A stretch of 5,380 nucleotides of DNA, taken from NCBI GenBank assembly GCA_937883885.1, contig CAKZXL010000408.1, positions 1-5,380 on the forward strand, in the 5' to 3' direction. This DNA comes from an uncultured Aquincola sp. (lineage in GTDB: Bacteria > Pseudomonadota > Gammaproteobacteria > Burkholderiales > Burkholderiaceae). Every line of letters starts with the position of its first letter. The first letter of the stretch is position 1. The notes beneath the pieces were generated by a model. It was given only the letters and a program-made list of their open reading frames with translations. It did not search any database and had not been told where the DNA came from. Shown here piece after piece: positions 1-5,380 of this stretch. A program made the position numbers and the translations under genes.

Positions 1-2
1 AC

Positions 3-2024
3 TTCACGCTGCGCTACCCGCTCATCGACGGCCAAGGCAACTACGGCTCGCTGGACGGCGACACCGCCGCGGCGATGCGTTACACGGAAGCCCGACTCTC
101 CCCCATTGCCGACCTGCTGCTGTCCGAGCTCGGCAAGGGGACGGTCGACTTCACGCCCAACTACGACGGAAGCCACGACGAACCCACCCTGCTGCCAGCC
201 CGCCTACCTTTCCAGCTGCTGAACGGTGGAATGGGCATCGCCGTGGGCATGGCCTCCGACAGCCCGCCGCACAACCTGCGCGAGGTGGCCGATGCGGCCG
301 CGCTGGTGGTCCAGAACCCCGATGCAACCCTGCAGGACGTGCTGGTGCACGTCAAGGGGCCAGATTTCCCTGGTGGCGGCCAGCTCATCTCCTCGCCCGA
401 GGAAATCGAGGCGGCATACCGCACCGGCCGCAGCCCGCTGCGCTGCCGCGCGCGCTGGGTGAAGGAGGACCTGGCGCGCGGCCAGTGGCAGATCGTCATC
501 ACCGAGCTGCCGTACCAGGTGTCCACGCGGAAGGTCCTCGAAGAGCTCGAGGTGCTGACCAACCCGCAGCCCCCGGCGGGCAAGAAGACCATCACCCAGC
601 AGCAGGGCAACCTGAAGCAGCTGGCGCTCGAGTTCCTGGAGAAGGCCACCGACGAGTCGGACAAGGACAATCCGACTCGTCTGGTGCTAGTTCCCCGCAC
701 GAGCAAGGTCGATATCGACCAGATGATGGCTTTCCTGCTGGCCAACACGAGCCTGGAAGAGTCGGTGCCCTTCAACATGACCATGATTGGTCTGGACGGA
801 AGGCCGCAGACCAAGGGCCTGCTGCAGGTGCTGCAGGAGTGGTCCACCTTCCGCATCGAGACCGTCCGCCGGCGCACGACCTACGAGCTCGACGTCGCGA
901 CCAAGCGCATCCACATCCTGGAAGGCCGCATGGTCGTCTTCCTCAACCTGGACGCTGTCATCAGGGTGATTCGCCAGGCCGAAGACCCCAAAGCCGAGCT
1001 GATGTCGGCCTTCGCGCTGACCGAAATCCAGGCGACCGACATCCTCGAGATGCGCCTGCGCCAGCTGAACCGCCTGGAAGGCATCAAGATTGAACGCGAG
1101 CTCGAGGAACTGCGGGCCGAGGCCACTCGCCTGCAGGCGCTGCTCGACTCGGAGTCCGAGATGCGTGCGCTGGTCGTGAACGAAATTCGCGCCGACGCTG
1201 CCAAGTACGGCGACGAGCGTCGCACCGTGGTCCAGGTCGCCGAGCGCGTGACGGCCTCGAGCCCGGCGGTTCGCAACGTGCCCGACGAAGAGGTCACAGT
1301 GGTGGTCTCCAAGAACCTCTGGGTGAAGAGCTACAGGGGCCACGGCCTGGCCAGCGACTCGTTTGCCTTCAAGGCCGGCGACGGCCTGCTCGCAGCCGTT
1401 GAGACTCGCACCGTCAAGTCAATTTTCGTGATGGACACGAAAGGCCGCGTCTACGAGGTGGATGCATCCCAGGTCCCGACCGGCCGCGGCGACGGCTCGC
1501 CACTCTCGACCTTCATCGAGCTGCAGGATGGGGCGAAGGTGCACGCGGTGCTGGTCGGCGATGCTGACGACATGTACCTCTTCGGCGGCACCTATGGCTA
1601 TGGTTTCTTGGCTTCGCTGAAGAGCCTGGTGACGCGTCAGCGTGCGGGCAAGACCTTTCTGAAGCTACAGGACGAGCTCGAGCGCCCCATCCCTCCGCTC
1701 CTGCTGCCGAAGAAGACGGAAGCGGGCGAGTTCCCCGGCTACCTCCTGTGCGGGTCCACTGCGGGTCGGATGCTCGCGTTCTCGGCCGACGAGGTCAATG
1801 TCTACGAGAACGGCGGCAAGGGGGTGCGCCTCATGGACCTGGACGACAACGCCACCGTGAGTGCCGTGCTGACCGCAGAGGGTGAGCCCTTCACGGCCAA
1901 GCTGTTGCTCGCCGGGAAGGTCATGCCAGTGAAGCTGGCTGGCCAAGAGCTGTGGGGCAAGCACGTTGCCCGGCGCGGCAACAAGGGCGCGTATCTGCCC
2001 AAGAAGGGGGTCTTGCAGGCATGA
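3..2024 (+). CDS. parC: DNA topoisomerase IV subunit A (ParC), 5' truncated by window edge
   Basis: This is the DNA-cleaving subunit of type IIA topoisomerase IV, which with ParE decatenates and relaxes DNA in the cytoplasm. The frame is open from base 3; 673 residues are visible. The N-terminus, including the quinolone-resistance region, lies upstream. The active-site tyrosine sits in AAAMRYTE (Tyr codon 81-83), followed by [24 protein letters not shown], the tower and coiled-coil part ([35 protein letters not shown]) and a C-terminal beta-pinwheel from about base 1290. There is no canonical GyrA box (QRRGGKG), only degenerate forms such as RQRAGKTF and ENGGKGVR, which favours ParC over GyrA. 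The segment from VLEEL to DESD (534-662) is 18 residues longer than I recall for E. coli ParC and resembles betaproteobacterial ParC. The internal ATG at 75 is not a start. Its TGA overlaps the next gene by 4 bp. A mobile-element copy cannot be excluded. Confidence 0.93.
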   Translation, partial: FTLRYPLIDGQGNYGSLDGDTAAAMRYTEARLSPIADLLLSELGKGTVDFTPNYDGSHDEPTLLPARLPFQLLNGGMGIAVGMASDSPPHNLREVADAAALVVQNPDATLQDVLVHVKGPDFPGGGQLISSPEEIEAAYRTGRSPLRCRARWVKEDLARGQWQIVITELPYQVSTRKVLEELEVLTNPQPPAGKKTITQQQGNLKQLALEFLEKATDESDKDNPTRLVLVPRTSKVDIDQMMAFLLANTSLEESVPFNMTMIGLDGRPQTKGLLQVLQEWSTFRIETVRRRTTYELDVATKRIHILEGRMVVFLNLDAVIRVIRQAEDPKAELMSAFALTEIQATDILEMRLRQLNRLEGIKIERELEELRAEATRLQALLDSESEMRALVVNEIRADAAKYGDERRTVVQVAERVTASSPAVRNVPDEEVTVVVSKNLWVKSYRGHGLASDSFAFKAGDGLLAAVETRTVKSIFVMDTKGRVYEVDASQVPTGRGDGSPLSTFIELQDGAKVHAVLVGDADDMYLFGGTYGYGFLASLKSLVTRQRAGKTFLKLQDELERPIPPLLLPKKTEAGEFPGYLLCGSTAGRMLAFSADEVNVYENGGKGVRLMDLDDNATVSAVLTAEGEPFTAKLLLAGKVMPVKLAGQELWGKHVARRGNKGAYLPKKGVLQA

Positions 2025-2560
2025 CGACTCCCATCAAGAAGCTGATTCCCCGGCTGTGCATCGTCGACGACGACACCCCCGCCCTCGTCGACGACACCTC
2101 CGGCGGCTTGAACCTCCTGGGTTTCCTCGAGGAGCCTGGCGCCGAGTTCACCGTTCGCCGCATCGGACACGAAGTGCGTATCGGCCGTCGCCCAGTCGAC
2201 CAAGGTGCCATCGACGTCACCCGCGGCGATTCCCAGCTCGTCCCCGGCGGTGGCCATGTGGCCAGCGGCCGCTACCTGATGCGTGAGGCGGGCGCCGGCG
2301 GCCGCATTCTGGGCGCCCTCGCCTACACGGTGCAGTCCAAGTCCTCCGGCCGGCAGTCAGCTGTCGTCACCACGGTCGTCGTTGACCCTGCGGCCCGCCG
2401 CCAAGGCGTCGCCACCCGGCTGCTCGAGGAGCTGATGGAAGACCATCCCGGAGGACGCGTGGTTCCAGGCATGACTGCCGACGGCGGCGCATTTTTCGGC
2501 TACACCCCTGTGGCGGCCCCGACGGCTGCACCGGTGGCGCCGGCTCGCCGGAGGGCTTGA
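2021..2560 (+). CDS. GNAT-family N-acetyltransferase, coupled to parC
   Basis: A 179-residue protein with a GNAT (Gcn5-related) fold, predicted to move an acetyl group from acetyl-CoA to an unknown amine. Motif A is clear: a hydrophobic strand ([11 protein letters not shown], residues 113-123), then RRQGVA (126-131), matching the Q/R-x-x-G-x-G/A pyrophosphate-binding loop, and the helix [23 protein letters not shown] (152-164) resembles the C-terminal GNAT motif B. The first 75 residues are not recognisable, and the last 15 or so are an Ala/Pro tail ending in ARRRA. ATG at 2021 is chosen because it overlaps the parC stop (ATGA) and has AAGGGGG at 2004-2010 upstream; an open frame reaching back to 1952 runs inside parC and looks like a shadow. 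The overlap implies co-translation with parC. The fold is well supported by motif A, but the substrate is unknown and nothing shows that it acts on ParC. Confidence 0.75.
   Translation: MTTPIKKLIPRLCIVDDDTPALVDDTSGGLNLLGFLEEPGAEFTVRRIGHEVRIGRRPVDQGAIDVTRGDSQLVPGGGHVASGRYLMREAGAGGRILGALAYTVQSKSSGRQSAVVTTVVVDPAARRQGVATRLLEELMEDHPGGRVVPGMTADGGAFFGYTPVAAPTAAPVAPARRRA
2550..2555 (+). promoter_or_regulatory. Shine-Dalgarno GGAGGG for the small frame at 2565
   Basis: GGAGGG lies inside the last codons of the acetyltransferase gene, 9 nt before the ATG at 2565. It is the main reason for thinking that the interrupted frame behind it is, or was, a translated gene rather than spacer. Confidence 0.5.
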
Positions 2561-2564
2561 CGTC

Positions 2565-2714
2565 ATGGAGCACTCGAAAGTCACCAACTTCGTGTCTGCC
2601 TTGTAGTCACTGCAAGCGCTCCCGCCAGTGTTCTGGCAGTGGCGCGACGTCGACACGGTACACGACCTGGGCCTGCAGTCTACGCACAGCGCGCAGGGCG
2701 GCCGAGAGTGCTAG
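2565..2714 (+). pseudogene. Small frame interrupted by an in-frame amber codon
   Basis: A reading frame starts at ATG 2565, only 4 bp after the acetyltransferase stop and behind a good Shine-Dalgarno. It encodes 13 residues (MEHSKVTNFVSAL), meets TAG at 2604-2606, then stays open for 35 codons (from SLQALPPVFWQWRDVDTV to GGREC) and ends at TAG 2712-2714. Codon third positions are mostly G or C on both sides of the stop, and the composition looks protein-like (VFWQWRDVDTVHDLGL). A single CAG-to-TAG change would explain the interruption and would give a 49-residue third gene of the parC operon. Alternatives are a genuine 13-residue peptide, stop-codon readthrough, a sequencing error, or chance openness in GC-rich DNA. 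General recoding of TAG is unlikely, because TAG also appears to end the genes stopping at 3456 and 2998. No family is recognised. Confidence 0.4.
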
Positions 2715-2743
2715 TTGCCTTGTCCCCCACCTTGGTTTGTGAT
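2715..2743 (+). promoter_or_regulatory. Possible sigma-70-like promoter for the 71-residue gene
   Basis: TTGCCT (2715-2720) and TGTGAT (2738-2743) each match the -35 and -10 consensus at 4 of 6 positions, with a 17 bp spacer. They lie in the only AT-richer gap on the plus strand, between the amber-interrupted frame and the next gene. Transcription would begin near 2750, a few bases before the ATG at 2755. The match is modest and was found by eye. Confidence 0.33.
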
Positions 2744-2754
2744 ATCCACTACCT

Positions 2755-2970
2755 ATGCAGTTGAACATCCCCAAACTCACCCACCGCAAATCAGCCGCTG
2801 GCTCGACCGAACTTCTCGTTGGTGACGAGGTCGTCTGGACGGCCTACGAAGATTTTTCCGGATTCACCGACGGCGAAATCGGCATCGATGCGGCCAAAGC
2901 CGTACACGAAGCGCTTCTACGGCAAATTACCAACATCCTTGGCGTGAACGGCGAGAGCCAAGACAAGTGA
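2755..2970 (+). CDS. Small hypothetical protein, 71 residues
   Basis: I do not recognise this gene. It encodes a small soluble-looking protein with no signal peptide, membrane segment or cysteine. The N-terminal part (LLVGDEVVWTAYEDFSGF, residues 20-37) looks like strands, and the C-terminal half (IDAAKAVHEALLRQITNIL, 44-62) like one amphipathic helix. ATG 2755 is the first start after an in-frame TGA at 2740. No Shine-Dalgarno is visible before it; with the promoter-like sequence just upstream this would suit a leaderless or nearly leaderless message. Its codons include more A- and T-ending ones than parC (AAA, TCA, GAA, CTT), so it may have a different history. It is the last plus-strand gene, with only 27 bp to the stop of the converging minus-strand operon. 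Translation is likely but unproven. Confidence 0.6.
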   Translation: MQLNIPKLTHRKSAAGSTELLVGDEVVWTAYEDFSGFTDGEIGIDAAKAVHEALLRQITNILGVNGESQDK

Positions 2971-2997
2971 TTTCAGCGCAATGAAACGCCACCCGCT

Positions 2998-3453
2998 CTA
3001 TCCCTTCCTGACGTTGGCGCCGTGTTGAAGGAGCGGCTGCCCGAGAAGGAGGCGACGCATGCAGGCCAGCATGAACGGCTCCCACACCACTTGCGCCGCC
3101 TTCTTGGCGGCCCAGCGGCGCTCCTCCTCCAGCCGCTCTCGTTCGACCTCTTCGGGACTGGGTGGCCACCTCAGGAATCCCAGCCGACGCCGCTCTTGCG
3201 CAGTGAACTCGTGCCCCATGGCGAGAAGCCGGTCGCGGACCTGCTCGATGAGGTCTTGAGCCACGTCGATGCGCACGTCAGCATTGGCGTCGGTGCCGTC
3301 GACCATATCCGTCGCATCGGCGATGTTGGACTCGATGAGGGCCAGGAGTTCGGCCTTCTCCATGCGCAGGACTTGCGGGTACGGGAACAGGTAGCCGTCG
3401 AGCTCGGCATCCGCCTCGTCCTCGAACTCTTCCATGATGAACTCGGACATCAT
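2998..3453 (-). CDS. Acidic helical hypothetical protein, 151 residues, last gene of the rdgC operon
   Basis: Not recognised. The N-terminus is strongly acidic (EEFEDEADAELDG, residues 8-20). Predicted helices follow (VLRMEKAELLALIESNI and AQDLIEQVRDRLLAMG), then a Glu/Arg-rich charged helix with coiled-coil character (EEVERERLEEERRWAAKKAA, 101-120), and a hydrophobic/basic end (PFMLACMRRLLLGQPLL). There is no signal peptide or clear membrane helix, so it is probably cytoplasmic, perhaps a protein-protein adaptor (inference). ATG 3453 is chosen because it lies 2 bp after the upstream stop and 8 nt from GGAAG at 3462-3466; the adjacent ATG at 3450 is also possible. A longer frame starting at 3597 is an overlap artefact inside the previous gene. 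The stop is TAG. An antisense frame over this gene (3022-3759 plus) is His/Arg-rich and was judged a shadow. Confidence 0.72.
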   Translation of the reverse strand: MMSEFIMEEFEDEADAELDGYLFPYPQVLRMEKAELLALIESNIADATDMVDGTDANADVRIDVAQDLIEQVRDRLLAMGHEFTAQERRRLGFLRWPPSPEEVERERLEEERRWAAKKAAQVVWEPFMLACMRRLLLGQPLLQHGANVRKG

Positions 3454-3455
3454 GA

Positions 3456-3773
3456 CTACTGCTTCCCGGGCTCGAGGGGAACTCCGAACGCGCCGGCCTC
3501 CTGCATCTGGCCCAGCGTGTTGAGCACCTCTGGGCCAAACTTGGCCAGGAGCTCCTCGCCGCACTTCTCTTGGTCCGGGATGATGCGCTGCGCGCATCCA
3601 ATGACCACCTGGGTCACCGCGGCGTGTTCAGGGTGTGCCTTGGCGTGGGCCGCCAGATTGCCGAGAAGCCGCTCACGCTCCGACCACTGCTTCGAGGCCC
3701 ACATGCCTCCGAAAATGACGACGACAACACCGGCCACCATCGGCCAGGTCACCCCTTGAGGAAGGCGAGGCAT
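3456..3773 (-). CDS. Small single-pass membrane protein, 105 residues
   Basis: Not recognised by family. One hydrophobic segment near the N-terminus (VTWPMVAGVVVVIFGGMWA, about residues 8-26) is followed by a basic stretch (SKQWSERER) and a soluble domain of about 70 residues. That domain carries two cysteines (C60 and C71, in VIGCAQRI and QEKCGEEL) and a helical end (LLAKFGPEVLNTLGQM). By the positive-inside rule the soluble part probably faces the cytoplasm; an uncleaved anchor seems more likely than a cleaved signal. The start at 3773 is chosen over the ATG at 3779 because AAGGAG (3780-3785) abuts the latter but lies an ideal 6 nt before 3773. It follows the 139-residue gene with a 10 bp gap and ends in TAG 2 bp before the next gene, so the three are very likely co-translated. 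Confidence 0.72.
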   Translation of the reverse strand: MPRLPQGVTWPMVAGVVVVIFGGMWASKQWSERERLLGNLAAHAKAHPEHAAVTQVVIGCAQRIIPDQEKCGEELLAKFGPEVLNTLGQMQEAGAFGVPLEPGKQ

Positions 3774-3779
3774 CTGCAT

Positions 3780-3785
3780 CTCCTT
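3780..3785 (-). promoter_or_regulatory. Shine-Dalgarno AAGGAG that fixes the start at 3773
   Basis: On the minus strand, AAGGAG overlaps the first bases of the TAA stop (3784-3786) of the preceding gene. It is flush against an ATG at 3779 but 6 nt from the ATG at 3773, so the second ATG is the probable start. Confidence 0.6.
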
Positions 3786-4203
3786 ACGGACGTGCGCGGC
3801 GCACCACCGGCGGGGCCGAGCCGAACAACGAAGAACGGTGGGTCTTCAGAGCCGCCAGCGCGGCCGATTCCGCGTCACGAATGTCGCTGAGACCGTCGAC
3901 AGAGGTGACGCGCTGGAAGTGGACCGACTCAGTCCGGATGCACACGTTGGCGCCCGGAGTGGGCCAGTCGAAGGACTCGATGACGTAGCGGGCGCCCATC
4001 TCCTCGCAGACGTCCCGAATGAGCAGGATCGCGGCGCCAGCGTGGTAGTTCACCTCGCGGACCTCGCCGTTGGACAACGTGACCGACGAGTTCATCTGGC
4101 GCCAACGCGAGCCGACGTCATCCATCGAGTGCCCAGCATCGAGCTCGGCCCGCCACCAGGCCTCATGGTCGATACGGGGGTCCAGAACGGGCGAGTTCGT
4201 CAC
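3784..4203 (-). CDS. Hypothetical protein, 139 residues, GTG start
   Basis: Not recognised. It has no membrane segment and looks like a small cytoplasmic alpha/beta protein: EAWWRAELDAG near the N-terminus, strand-like VTLSNGEVREVNYH (residues 41-54), the helix AGAAILLIRDVCEEMGARY, strand-like YVIESFDW and ANVCIRTESVHF, and the helix DAESAALAALKTH (110-122). The order strand, helix, two strands, then an Ala-rich helix near the end recalls small phage or plasmid alpha/beta proteins, but that is only an impression. The GTG start at 4203 overlaps the upstream TGA by 4 bp (GTGA), indicating translational coupling; no strong Shine-Dalgarno is visible. Its TAA at 3784-3786 overlaps the ribosome binding site of the next gene. 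The antisense plus-strand frame over this region is Arg/Gly-rich and was treated as a shadow. Confidence 0.7.
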   Translation of the reverse strand: MTNSPVLDPRIDHEAWWRAELDAGHSMDDVGSRWRQMNSSVTLSNGEVREVNYHAGAAILLIRDVCEEMGARYVIESFDWPTPGANVCIRTESVHFQRVTSVDGLSDIRDAESAALAALKTHRSSLFGSAPPVVRRARP

Positions 4204-4904
4204 TTTACGGACCCGTCGGCGATGGACTCCTTGGGCTCGAGCTCAACCTCGCCAGGGCCATCAATCAGCTCATGAAGCCACCGGCGGTCTTCCTCCGGAG
4301 TGGCAGAGACCGCGGGGAGCGAAGAACGAGACTTGACGGGCTCGGCCGGGACGTATGCGGGAACGACAGCGGGCGCCACGACGAACACACCCGCCTTGGA
4401 CCAGCCGAGGATGAGCTCGCCCAGCATCAGCTGCGGATAGCCTTCTTGAACATCGCGCTCCACGCGCTCGCGGCGCGCGCCGTCGTCCTCCAGCGGGGCA
4501 ACGAAGACTTGGCGCCTGTAGTGGACCCGTCGGCCCACCTCATCGCGGATGGAGTCCGGCAGCATCAACGTGTGCTGCCCTCGCCATCCGGCAACCACCG
4601 TGTATCCGAACTCGCTGAGGGCCATAGCGGCTTCGTCGAGCATGGCGGCGTAGAAGTTGGTCATCGCGCTGTCGTAGACCTTCGCCGCGACTTCCGCGGA
4701 GCCGAGCACAGGGCGCGCAGCGACTTCGGCCGCCGCCGAATCACCGGCACCCGTGGCCTGCCCGTCAGCCTGCTTGGGGCGGCACAGAGCGCGCCAGCGC
4801 CCCTCGGCGAATGCGATGTACAGCGTCAGCAGCCACAGCACGACGAGGCCGGCCAGCAACACAGCAGGCTCTTGACGAAGAGGGGGCGGAATCCAGAACG
4901 GCAT
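4200..4904 (-). CDS. Single-pass membrane protein, 234 residues, directly downstream of rdgC
   Basis: Not recognised by family. One strong hydrophobic helix lies at residues 14-33 (AVLLAGLVVLWLLTLYIAFA), followed by a basic patch (GRWRALCRPK). This predicts a short N-terminus outside and about 200 residues in the cytoplasm. An Ala/Gly-rich linker (about 45-65) leads to a mixed helix and strand domain (EVAAKVYDSAMTNFYAAMLD, LSEFGYTVVAGW, QHTLMLPDSI, RRQVFVAPLEDDG, LMLGELILGW). After a Pro/Val-rich stretch (VFVVAPAVVPAYVPAEPV) comes a charged tail with EEDRRWLHELID. The ATG at 4904 overlaps the rdgC TGA by 1 bp (TGATG) and has GAGGTGG (4909-4915) upstream. The placement suggests a membrane-linked partner of the rdgC group, but that is inferred from context only. 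Confidence 0.75.
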   Translation of the reverse strand: MPFWIPPPLRQEPAVLLAGLVVLWLLTLYIAFAEGRWRALCRPKQADGQATGAGDSAAAEVAARPVLGSAEVAAKVYDSAMTNFYAAMLDEAAMALSEFGYTVVAGWRGQHTLMLPDSIRDEVGRRVHYRRQVFVAPLEDDGARRERVERDVQEGYPQLMLGELILGWSKAGVFVVAPAVVPAYVPAEPVKSRSSLPAVSATPEEDRRWLHELIDGPGEVELEPKESIADGSVK

Positions 4905-5380
4905 CAGGCCACCTCTTCAGCCGGGGCATCGGCGTCAGCCGAAGCCGCGTCACCGCCGGCGTCCCAAGGTGCCGCACCCGTCTCTTCGACGGCGCCGCCG
5001 CCTTTCGAATCCGAGGTCTCCGCGGCCTCGGTGGTGTCGGAGCCGGCGGCGTCATCGCCCAGCAGCCCTTCACCACCCAGGGCCTCGATGAGGTTGGGAA
5101 TCAGCTTGCTCAGCTCGCCGGTGACGATGGCGACATCGGCATCGAAGCCGGAGTCCTCCTTCTTGGAGCCTTCGAGCACGACGTCCAGCAGCTCGACCTT
5201 CTTCAGGCTCAGGTCGTCTGCCAGCATGAACGACACACGGCCGTCATGCGTCATCGCGAGCTTGGTCGGAATCTTGCCCTGGACCTTGATGTGCTCGACG
5301 ACTTCCTCGATGTCGAGGGTGTGGCGGGCGTAGCGCACAGTGGCCTTCTCGCCATCCGGCGCCTTCAGCTCGCAGTCGCG
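4904..5380 (-). CDS. rdgC: Recombination-associated protein RdgC, C-terminal half, truncated by window edge
   Basis: RdgC is a nucleoid-associated protein that binds DNA as a ring-shaped dimer; in known relatives it limits RecA filament formation and affects recombination and replication restart. Its frame is open to the right edge, so the N-terminal half is missing; 158 residues are visible against roughly 300 for the family. The family C-terminus is recognisable: RDCELKAPDGEKATVRYAR, GKIPTKLAMTHDGRVSFML, LSLKKVELLDVVLEG and FDADVAIVTGELSKLIPNLI followed by EALGGE. The GTG at 5338 is an internal valine codon. After LGGE, where E. coli RdgC nearly ends, a tail of 54 residues (codons 4907-5068) is rich in Ala, Gly, Asp and Glu, with 14 acidic residues and one lysine. 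The stop overlaps the next start by 1 bp. A different but related family is unlikely given the FDAD..TGEL..LIP.LI match. Confidence 0.9.
   Translation of the reverse strand, partial: RDCELKAPDGEKATVRYARHTLDIEEVVEHIKVQGKIPTKLAMTHDGRVSFMLADDLSLKKVELLDVVLEGSKKEDSGFDADVAIVTGELSKLIPNLIEALGGEGLLGDDAAGSDTTEAAETSDSKGGGAVEETGAAPWDAGGDAASADADAPAEEVA
4909..4915 (-). promoter_or_regulatory. Shine-Dalgarno GAGGTGG inside the end of rdgC
   Basis: GAGGTGG forms part of the last codons of rdgC (Glu-Val-Ala) and sits 4 nt before the ATG at 4904. It supports that start and reinitiation after rdgC translation. Confidence 0.55.

Noticed and set aside
161..877. 238-residue minus-strand open frame opposite parC
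   Set aside because: It is Ser/Arg/Cys-rich, lacks recognisable motifs and lies wholly opposite well-conserved ParC codons; a GC-rich antisense shadow.
2558..2565. Palindrome TGACGTCA across the acetyltransferase stop and the next ATG
   Set aside because: A single 8 bp palindrome made of a stop and adjacent bases. No second copy with clear spacing was found, so there is no support for an operator.
2604..2606. Genome-wide recoding of TAG as a sense codon
   Set aside because: TAG appears to be the natural stop of the 105- and 151-residue genes and of the interrupted frame itself, so general recoding is not supported here.
2609..2644. Short inverted repeats (CACTG/CAGTG, GCCAG/CTGGC, CGCCA/TGGCG) that could form competing hairpins
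   Set aside because: Stems are only 5 bp, there is no T-tract, and they lie inside the possible coding frame. Too weak to call a terminator or attenuator.
2607..2789. 60-residue minus-strand open frame over the gap before the 71-residue gene
   Set aside because: No Shine-Dalgarno or conserved feature. It runs opposite the amber-interrupted frame and the promoter-like sequence, and its start lies inside the next gene.
2938..2962. CTTGGC/GCCAAG inverted repeat near the end of the 71-residue gene
   Set aside because: A 6 bp stem with a 13-base loop, located within the coding sequence and with no following T-run; not a convincing terminator.
3022..3759. 245-residue plus-strand open frame
   Set aside because: It lies opposite two minus-strand genes that have good Shine-Dalgarno sites and coupled junctions. 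Its His/Arg-rich composition is typical of antisense frames.
4272..5333. 353-residue plus-strand open frame
   Set aside because: It overlaps the recognisable rdgC end on the other strand and the membrane protein behind it. The second half is Ser/Pro-rich low complexity, the antisense image of the acidic RdgC tail.

Overview
The window is GC-rich (roughly two-thirds G+C by eye) and almost completely coding. The ParC it contains resembles the betaproteobacterial (Burkholderiales-like) form as I remember it, including a longer spacer before the conserved DESD..NPTRLV segment. RdgC is also a typical proteobacterial protein. I therefore read the DNA as coming from a beta- or gammaproteobacterium, or from an element living in one. 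A large plasmid, an integrated element or a large phage would fit the short, packed, unrecognised genes, but no replication, transfer or virion gene is visible to settle this.

Plus-strand block (1-2970). The window opens inside parC (topoisomerase IV subunit A), 26 codons upstream of the active-site tyrosine codon at 81-83. The parC stop overlaps the start of a 179-residue GNAT-type acetyltransferase by 4 bp (ATGA). Four bases after the acetyltransferase stop comes a small frame with a good ribosome binding site. It is cut by one in-frame TAG after 13 codons and then stays open for 35 more. A short AT-richer gap with a promoter-like sequence follows, then a 71-residue gene of unknown function that may be nearly leaderless.

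Minus-strand block (2998-5380, read right to left). The C-terminal half of rdgC (recombination-associated, DNA-binding ring protein) enters from the right edge and ends in an unusual acidic, low-complexity tail of about 54 residues. Four genes follow in a tight chain: a 234-residue single-pass membrane protein (1 bp overlap, TGATG), a 139-residue protein with a GTG start (4 bp overlap, GTGA), a 105-residue single-pass membrane protein (its Shine-Dalgarno overlaps the previous stop codon), and an acidic 151-residue helical protein (2 bp gap). This looks like one translationally coupled operon led, within the window, by rdgC.

The two blocks converge, with only 27 bp between their last stop codons and no clear terminator. 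Both carry DNA-maintenance functions: decatenation by ParC, and protection or control of recombination by RdgC. The most interesting parts are the unknown genes coupled to rdgC, two of them with membrane anchors, and the amber-interrupted frame behind the acetyltransferase. There is no RNA gene, insertion sequence, CRISPR array or gene-free stretch over 300 bases in the window.
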